Assembly: GCA_050943595.1 (NCBI GenBank)
Contig: JBMNPM010000019.1
Coordinates: 1 to 24,109 of the forward strand
Direction: 5' to 3'
DNA: 24,109 bases
From: JAXGXJ01 sp050943595
GTDB taxonomy: Bacteria; Actinomycetota; Thermoleophilia; RBG-16-64-13
Shown: piece after piece, positions 20,238 through 24,109 of the stretch
Numbering within the stretch: position 1 is the stretch's first letter
Layout: each line of letters starts with the position of its first letter
Program-made: the position numbers and the translations under genes
The notes under the pieces: model-generated
Databases searched by the model: none
Seen by the model: only the letters and a program-made list of their open reading frames with translations
What the model was told of the DNA's origin: nothing

Positions 20238-22601
20238 TCAGTTTGCGCCGACTGTCGAATCGACCATAGCACCGGCTCTTCGCACGTGACTCTCGATTGG
20301 ACGCGCTTTCTTGCCGATGATCCAGAAGACGAGCACACACAGTGCCATCAGTGCCAGCGATACTATGATCCATAGTGGGCTGTGGGCCACCGTTACCTGG
20401 TAGAAGAGGGTCGCCACCGACCACGCGATCACGCCCAGGTATACGACGGAAAGCAGGCTGTAGCGTAGTCCCATCTCGCGTGTCATGGCACCGAAGGCAG
20501 CCACGCAGGGGAAGTACAGCAGAACGAACAGCAGGTATGCGTAGGCCTGGGGGCGGCCTTCAGTGAATCCGGCGCGCATACCAGCATAGATACTCGTTGC
20601 GGCACCGACTTCCTCTGCTACCTCTTCGCCGGATCCTCGCAGGAGGGTGAGACCGAGAGGATCGATGAGAGTGGCCGGCACCGCGGCCAAGTTCTCGGGG
20701 ATGGTCTGAAAAGCACTGCCTATACCACCCCAGAAGCTAAAGGACTCCTCTTCGACCGCGGCAGATGCAGCGGCATCCTGCCCATAAAGGGAGTTGAGCG
20801 TGCCTACCACGGCTTCTTTGGCAAAGATTCCGGTGAAAATGCCCACCGTTGCCGGCCAGTTGTCCTCTTTGACCCCCATGGGCTCGAATACCGGTGTTAT
20901 CGTCCTTCCGATGTTGGAGAGGACCGACGTGTTCGTGTCCTCGTTCCCCATGGTGCCGTCGGTGCCCACAGAATTGAGCACTGCCAGGATCGCCACGATG
21001 GGCACGATGTACTTGGCCCGGGTCATGAATAGGACGAGACGTTTCCAGGAGAAGAGCGCGATGGTGCGCATGCGGGGAGCATGGTAAGACGGTAGCTCCA
21101 TGATGAAGTGAGACGTCTCTCCCTTAAAGAGGGTGTGTCTGAGCATAAGGCCGGTCAGGATGGCAACCACGATGCCGGCTATATAGAGAGAGAAAGTCAT
21201 GGCTCCGGCGGCAGCCCCGAAGAAGGCCGCCCCAAACAGCGCGTACACCGGCAGACGGGCACCGCACGACATGAAGGGGTTCATGAAGATGGTGAGATAG
21301 CGGTCGCGGCTATTATCGAGGGTCCTCGTGGCCATGATAGCGGGCACGTTGCAGCCGAAGCCGACGAGCATGGGAACAAACGATTTTCCCGGCAGCCCGA
21401 TCCAGCGCATGAAACGGTCCATTACGAAGGCCGCGCGGGCCATGTAGCCGGAATCCTCAAGAAGTGACAATCCTAGGAACATAGCGAATATGATGGGGAT
21501 AAAAGTGGCCACAGTCTGGACACCGGCTCCGACTCCTCCGGCAAGGATGGTTACCAGCCAATCGGGACTTCCGATACCCTCAAGCAGCCGACCGAAGCCA
21601 TCGACGAAGATCGTGCCGGCGGCGACGTCGAAGAAATCGATGAACGCGCCCCCTACGTTTATGGTGAACCAAAAGAGCACGTACATCGCCACCAGGAAGA
21701 TGGGAATACTAAGGACCCGGTTGAGCACCACGCGGTCGATCTTGTCGCTCCTGGTCTCAGATGTCCGAGTTTTAGACGGCTCGGACCGCTCACGAGACAC
21801 AGCCTTCTCTCTGACAGCCTCAATGAACCGATAGCGTGCTTCCGCCATGACGACATCGGCAGAATCACTCAGCTTCGTTTCCAGCGTCTCGATTGCCTGT
21901 TCGACTTCGGCACGGGTGGCGCCTCCCATCTCAGTGACCTTCGTAGTCGACCATTCGTCGCGTTCCAGCAGTTTGAGGGCCAGCCAGCGGGAGTTGGTGC
22001 CAAGAGCGTCGGCTGTATCTTTGAGACGGAGCTCCCACGCAGCACAGAAACCCTCCACCGGTTCTGGCTGCTCCACCTGGACGGGGGAGGGGGATTCTAT
22101 GCGCCAGGCTTCTTCTATGACGGTCAGCACCTTGTGGATGTCTCGCTTGCGCGTAGCGGTGATAGCCACGACGGGGCAGCCTAGCTCTTGGCTGAGCGCT
22201 TGGGGGTCGACGGAGAGCCCCTGATTCTCGGCTGCGTCCGTCATGTTGAGAACGACTACCAGGGGTATCTGCATGTCGAGCAACTGGGTCGTCAGGAACA
22301 GGTTTCGCTCCAGGTTGGTGGAGTCGATGATATTGATGATTAGTCTTGGTTCTCCACTCAAGACATAGTCCCGCGCCACGCGCTCGTCTTCGGATGAGGC
22401 TTGAAGGGCATAGACGCCGGGGAGATCGACGATGGGCACGGGGGTGCCCCACAGGGGTATCTTGCCTTCTTTCTTCTCTACGGTTACCCCGGGCCAGTTG
22501 CCTACACGTTGGCTACCGCCTGTCAAGGCATTGAAGAGTGTGGTCTTGCCGCAATTCGGATTGCCGACGATGGCAACAGTTTTCTGCACAGTCGCCATCA
22601 T
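20238..22601 (-). CDS. feoB: Ferrous iron transporter FeoB
   Basis: FeoB imports Fe2+ across the cytoplasmic membrane. The 787-residue protein has the cytosolic G domain with GNPNCGKTTLFNALTG (13-28), GNWPGVTVEKKEG, VDLPGVYAL and NMTD, a helical GDI-like region with a charged linker up to about 295, then a polytopic membrane domain including the gate motifs GFGCNVPAIMATRTL and SCGARLPVYALF. Its ATG overlaps the feoA stop (ATGA). Length and motifs indicate an intact protein. The operon is headed by a DtxR-type regulator, so iron repression is likely. Confidence 0.96.
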   Translation of the reverse strand: MMATVQKTVAIVGNPNCGKTTLFNALTGGSQRVGNWPGVTVEKKEGKIPLWGTPVPIVDLPGVYALQASSEDERVARDYVLSGEPRLIINIIDSTNLERNLFLTTQLLDMQIPLVVVLNMTDAAENQGLSVDPQALSQELGCPVVAITATRKRDIHKVLTVIEEAWRIESPSPVQVEQPEPVEGFCAAWELRLKDTADALGTNSRWLALKLLERDEWSTTKVTEMGGATRAEVEQAIETLETKLSDSADVVMAEARYRFIEAVREKAVSRERSEPSKTRTSETRSDKIDRVVLNRVLSIPIFLVAMYVLFWFTINVGGAFIDFFDVAAGTIFVDGFGRLLEGIGSPDWLVTILAGGVGAGVQTVATFIPIIFAMFLGLSLLEDSGYMARAAFVMDRFMRWIGLPGKSFVPMLVGFGCNVPAIMATRTLDNSRDRYLTIFMNPFMSCGARLPVYALFGAAFFGAAAGAMTFSLYIAGIVVAILTGLMLRHTLFKGETSHFIMELPSYHAPRMRTIALFSWKRLVLFMTRAKYIVPIVAILAVLNSVGTDGTMGNEDTNTSVLSNIGRTITPVFEPMGVKEDNWPATVGIFTGIFAKEAVVGTLNSLYGQDAAASAAVEEESFSFWGGIGSAFQTIPENLAAVPATLIDPLGLTLLRGSGEEVAEEVGAATSIYAGMRAGFTEGRPQAYAYLLFVLLYFPCVAAFGAMTREMGLRYSLLSVVYLGVIAWSVATLFYQVTVAHSPLWIIVSLALMALCVLVFWIIGKKARPIESHVRRAGAMVDSTVGAN

Positions 22602-22825
22602 GCGCTCTCCACAATGAGAACGTCTGCCTCGGCTCTCCGAAGTGACAGGCCGTAACCTCGGACCTCCACGTTGACAGGGTCACCAAACGGGGCAACCCTG
22701 AGCAGGGTGATTCGGCTGCCCTTAGTAAGCCCCATAGCCAACAGCTTGCTCCGGTAGCCTGGGTTGGTGGTCTCGTATCCGGTCACAATGGCGCTTTGAC
22801 CGTGCTCTAGATCTCTCAACTTCAT
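22598..22825 (-). CDS. feoA: FeoA-domain protein
   Basis: The 75-residue SH3-like FeoA protein assists FeoB, probably by contacting its cytosolic domain. Family features are the opening LRDLEHGQSAIVTGY, LLAMGLTKGSRITLLR, the GDPVNVEVRGYGLSLRRAEA strand and the closing I-x-V. It overlaps feoB by 4 nt and the preceding feoA-like gene by 4 nt (both ATGA), so the three are translationally coupled. Confidence 0.94.
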   Translation of the reverse strand: MKLRDLEHGQSAIVTGYETTNPGYRSKLLAMGLTKGSRITLLRVAPFGDPVNVEVRGYGLSLRRAEADVLIVESA

Positions 22826-23238
22826 GCTTTCACCCCTCTTTCATGGCGGCCGGCCCTCGTAGTGGCCCGAAGCTCGTGGCCTTGAACCAGGATCGCCTCC
22901 GAGCTTTTTGCGTCGAGCAGCAGTCTGCTTCCCGACAGCGCCAGCACCAGGGGGCGACCGGATCCGCCGGAAACCACGCTGAGTGTCGCGCCGGGGACAA
23001 TGCCCATGGCCATCGTTCGATTGCGGAAGACCTCGTCACCCAACAGCTGGGTTACTTCCACAAGATTTCCCGCCGGCACTTGAGCCAGAGGGGTCTCACT
23101 AATCGCTACGCAACCGCGTTCACCCTGACACCAATCACCACTATCGCGCCGCCTACGCTGCCTCCGACGGCGCCCTCGAAGAGATCGCAGAATTTCATAA
23201 TTCATAACTATATTTGTACTAGCTAACTTTTCTGCCAT
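22822..23238 (-). CDS. FeoA-domain protein with Arg-rich N-terminus
   Basis: The C-terminal half (about 47-125 of 138) is a FeoA SH3-like domain: ETPLAQVPAGNLVEVTQL, RTMAMGIVPGATLSVV, GRPLVLALSGSRLLLDAKSSEAILV. Ahead of it is an unusual N-terminal region with the run RGRRRRQRRRR (21-31) and two cysteines (37 and 43). ATG 23238 is chosen because GAGGAGAG lies upstream at the right distance; the ATG at 23259 is seven codons earlier. Many Feo operons carry two FeoA proteins; what the basic tract does is unknown, but binding to phospholipid or nucleic acid is conceivable. Confidence 0.85.
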   Translation of the reverse strand: MAEKLASTNIVMNYEILRSLRGRRRRQRRRRDSGDWCQGERGCVAISETPLAQVPAGNLVEVTQLLGDEVFRNRTMAMGIVPGATLSVVSGGSGRPLVLALSGSRLLLDAKSSEAILVQGHELRATTRAGRHERGVKA

Positions 23239-23269
23239 GAAGAACTCTCCTCGGTTCACGGTCGATTGA

Positions 23270-23309
23270 TACTGGGAGTGTCTGGTTGGTACTAGGGAGT
23301 GTCTCCGAC
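23270..23309. repeat. Imperfect 20-bp direct repeat at the dtxR/feoA junction
   Basis: TACTGGGAGTGTCT (23270-23283) recurs as TACTAGGGAGTGTCT (23290-23304), 20 bp apart. The right-hand unit includes the regulator's stop codon and last codons; the left-hand unit lies in the gap before the feoA-like gene. Confidence 0.6.
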
Positions 23310-23852
23310 CGAGTGGTCGGTGGGGCGCTCAGGTCCTGTGTCCAGGTCATCCTTCACGTCACCCAGGCACACAATGTGTGGCGAGAAATCGGTTGCAGGC
23401 GGTGCCCCGGCGATTTTAGAGTGAGGACAGGATTCGATGAAATCCATGAGCTTCACAAGACGCTCATATGCCTGCGGGGACAACCGATGTTCCATGTAGC
23501 AGGCAAGATCATCAGCTTCAGAGGGGTCCAGTCGCAGAAAATCGCTGAAGAAACGCTTCAAGGCATCGTGGCGGCGTCGTATATCCTGGGCGAGGCGATG
23601 GCCTCGCGGAGTGAGAGTGACCACATCATAGGGGGCATAGTTGACCAGGCCTCGGGCACCCAGATTCTGAAGAGCTGCGGTCACAGACGGTGGAGAAACC
23701 TTCAAGCGTTGCGCGATGTCCTTGGGACGAGCAGCGCGCTTCTTGTCTTCGATTTCGAGGATGGCTTCTAGATAGTCTTCAAGACTATCACTCAGATGTT
23801 CGGATGCAGGTGACGGTGACATATTAGCTTCATCCATAAAACTTAAGCACAT
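23292..23852 (-). CDS. DtxR/MntR-family metal-dependent repressor
   Basis: The 186-residue protein is a DtxR-type regulator that should bind Fe2+ or Mn2+ and repress the feo genes behind it. The winged helix-turn-helix spans about 20-80 (DSLEDYLEAILEIED, ARPKDIAQRLKVSPPSVTAALQNLGARGLV, VTLTPRGHRLA), followed by the dimerisation/metal domain with DLACYMEHRLSPQAYERL, whose Cys, Glu and His fit the family's metal ligands, and CPHSKIAG. No C-terminal SH3 domain is present, so it is of the short MntR/TroR build. ATG 23852 has GGGAGA upstream. It is first in the operon with two feoA genes and feoB. Confidence 0.9.
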   Translation of the reverse strand: MCLSFMDEANMSPSPASEHLSDSLEDYLEAILEIEDKKRAARPKDIAQRLKVSPPSVTAALQNLGARGLVNYAPYDVVTLTPRGHRLAQDIRRRHDALKRFFSDFLRLDPSEADDLACYMEHRLSPQAYERLVKLMDFIESCPHSKIAGAPPATDFSPHIVCLGDVKDDLDTGPERPTDHSVGDTP

Positions 23853-23866
23853 CTAATCTCCCGGCC

Positions 23867-23895
23867 AGCATACCTGCCGTTAGGTCTTGTGTCAA
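23867..23895 (-). promoter_or_regulatory. Promoter of the dtxR-feo operon
   Basis: On the - strand TTGACA (23895-23890) is a perfect -35 box, 17 nt from TATGCT (23872-23867), giving a start near 23860 and a very short leader. The spacer contains ACCTAACGGCAGGT (ACCT and AGGT arms six bases apart; on the + strand it includes TTAGGT, like a DtxR half-site), a possible operator. Confidence 0.65.
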
Positions 23896-23907
23896 ATCCT
23901 TTAAGAG

Positions 23908-24072
23908 AGGTTGCTGGAAAACGAAGCGCCGGCCGCCGGAACACACTGAGCAGCGCGATAGAGCGTCATCGATCGCGCGAATAGCGCTGCGCTGCTATTC
24001 GCGCTTCCTCTATCCTTCTCTCGCGTGTGCCGACCCGTGCTCCGGCGGCGAAGTGCCATATTTCAGCAGCCT
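23908..24072. repeat. MITE-like palindromic element, copy 2
   Basis: The two ends are imperfect inverted repeats: AGGTTGCTGGAAA (23908-23920) and, read from the right, AGGCTGCTGAAAT (24072-24060). Further in, both arms contain GCCGCCGGAxCAC and a GATAGAG motif. The centre is a perfect 11-bp stem GCGCGAATAGC (23975-23985) with GCTATTCGCGC (23994-24004). There is no coding capacity. The right arm and centre match 13460-13562. The left end lies 13 bp from the -35 box of the dtxR-feo operon. Element family unknown. Confidence 0.65.
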
Positions 24073-24109
24073 GCTAGGAGACCCTCAAACACCGGGGGAG
24101 TCTCGGGTT

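Overview
The window comes from a moderately GC-rich, Gram-positive-type bacterium, most probably an actinobacterium in the broad sense. The main clue is the opening mihF (actinobacterial integration host factor) - gmk - rpoZ - coaBC block. GTG and TTG starts are frequent, and at least one promoter sits so close to its start codon that the mRNA should be leaderless. The actinobacterial class cannot be settled from this sequence; a deep-branching anaerobic lineage such as Coriobacteriia is possible, and the ferrous-iron uptake operon fits that loosely.

Layout. Bases 1-2630 hold the tail of an unidentified gene and then mihF, gmk, rpoZ and coaBC on the + strand. A long GC hairpin separates coaBC from the convergent principal sigma factor gene rpoD (- strand, with a very good promoter of its own). 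Bases 4126-9090 carry plsX, acpP (with a terminator), rnc, ftsY and ffh: phospholipid and fatty-acid synthesis, RNA processing and the SRP targeting pathway. Between rnc and ftsY, where smc usually sits, only about 175 bp remain, and they appear to contain scraps of both ends of smc. Bases 9106-13345 are one dense operon: rpsP, khpA, rimM, trmD, lepB, rplS, a second lepB, rnhB.

The second half is more accessory. A (p)ppGpp-hydrolase-like HD gene (- strand) is cut off by a small palindromic repeat, and another copy of that repeat sits at the right edge of the window. Next come a four-CxxC zinc-ribbon protein, a STAS anti-sigma antagonist overlapping a threonine/serine dehydratase, a convergent MutY-like glycosylase with no cysteines, uppP, and a cyclophilin-like protein. 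Bases 18568-19912 are a graveyard of mobile DNA: an IS21-type transposase fragment, then a phage lysis cassette remnant (endolysin with its middle deleted, an 8-cysteine mini-protein, an intact r1t-type holin).

The right end is a - strand iron operon read dtxR-type regulator -> feoA-like -> feoA -> feoB. It has a consensus promoter immediately next to the repeat element and a hairpin terminator after feoB.

I found no convincing wholly new defence or metabolic system. The most interesting items are the collapsed smc locus, gmk without any canonical start codon, the MITE-like repeat that truncates the HD gene, and active-site departures in RNase III and the MutY-like protein.
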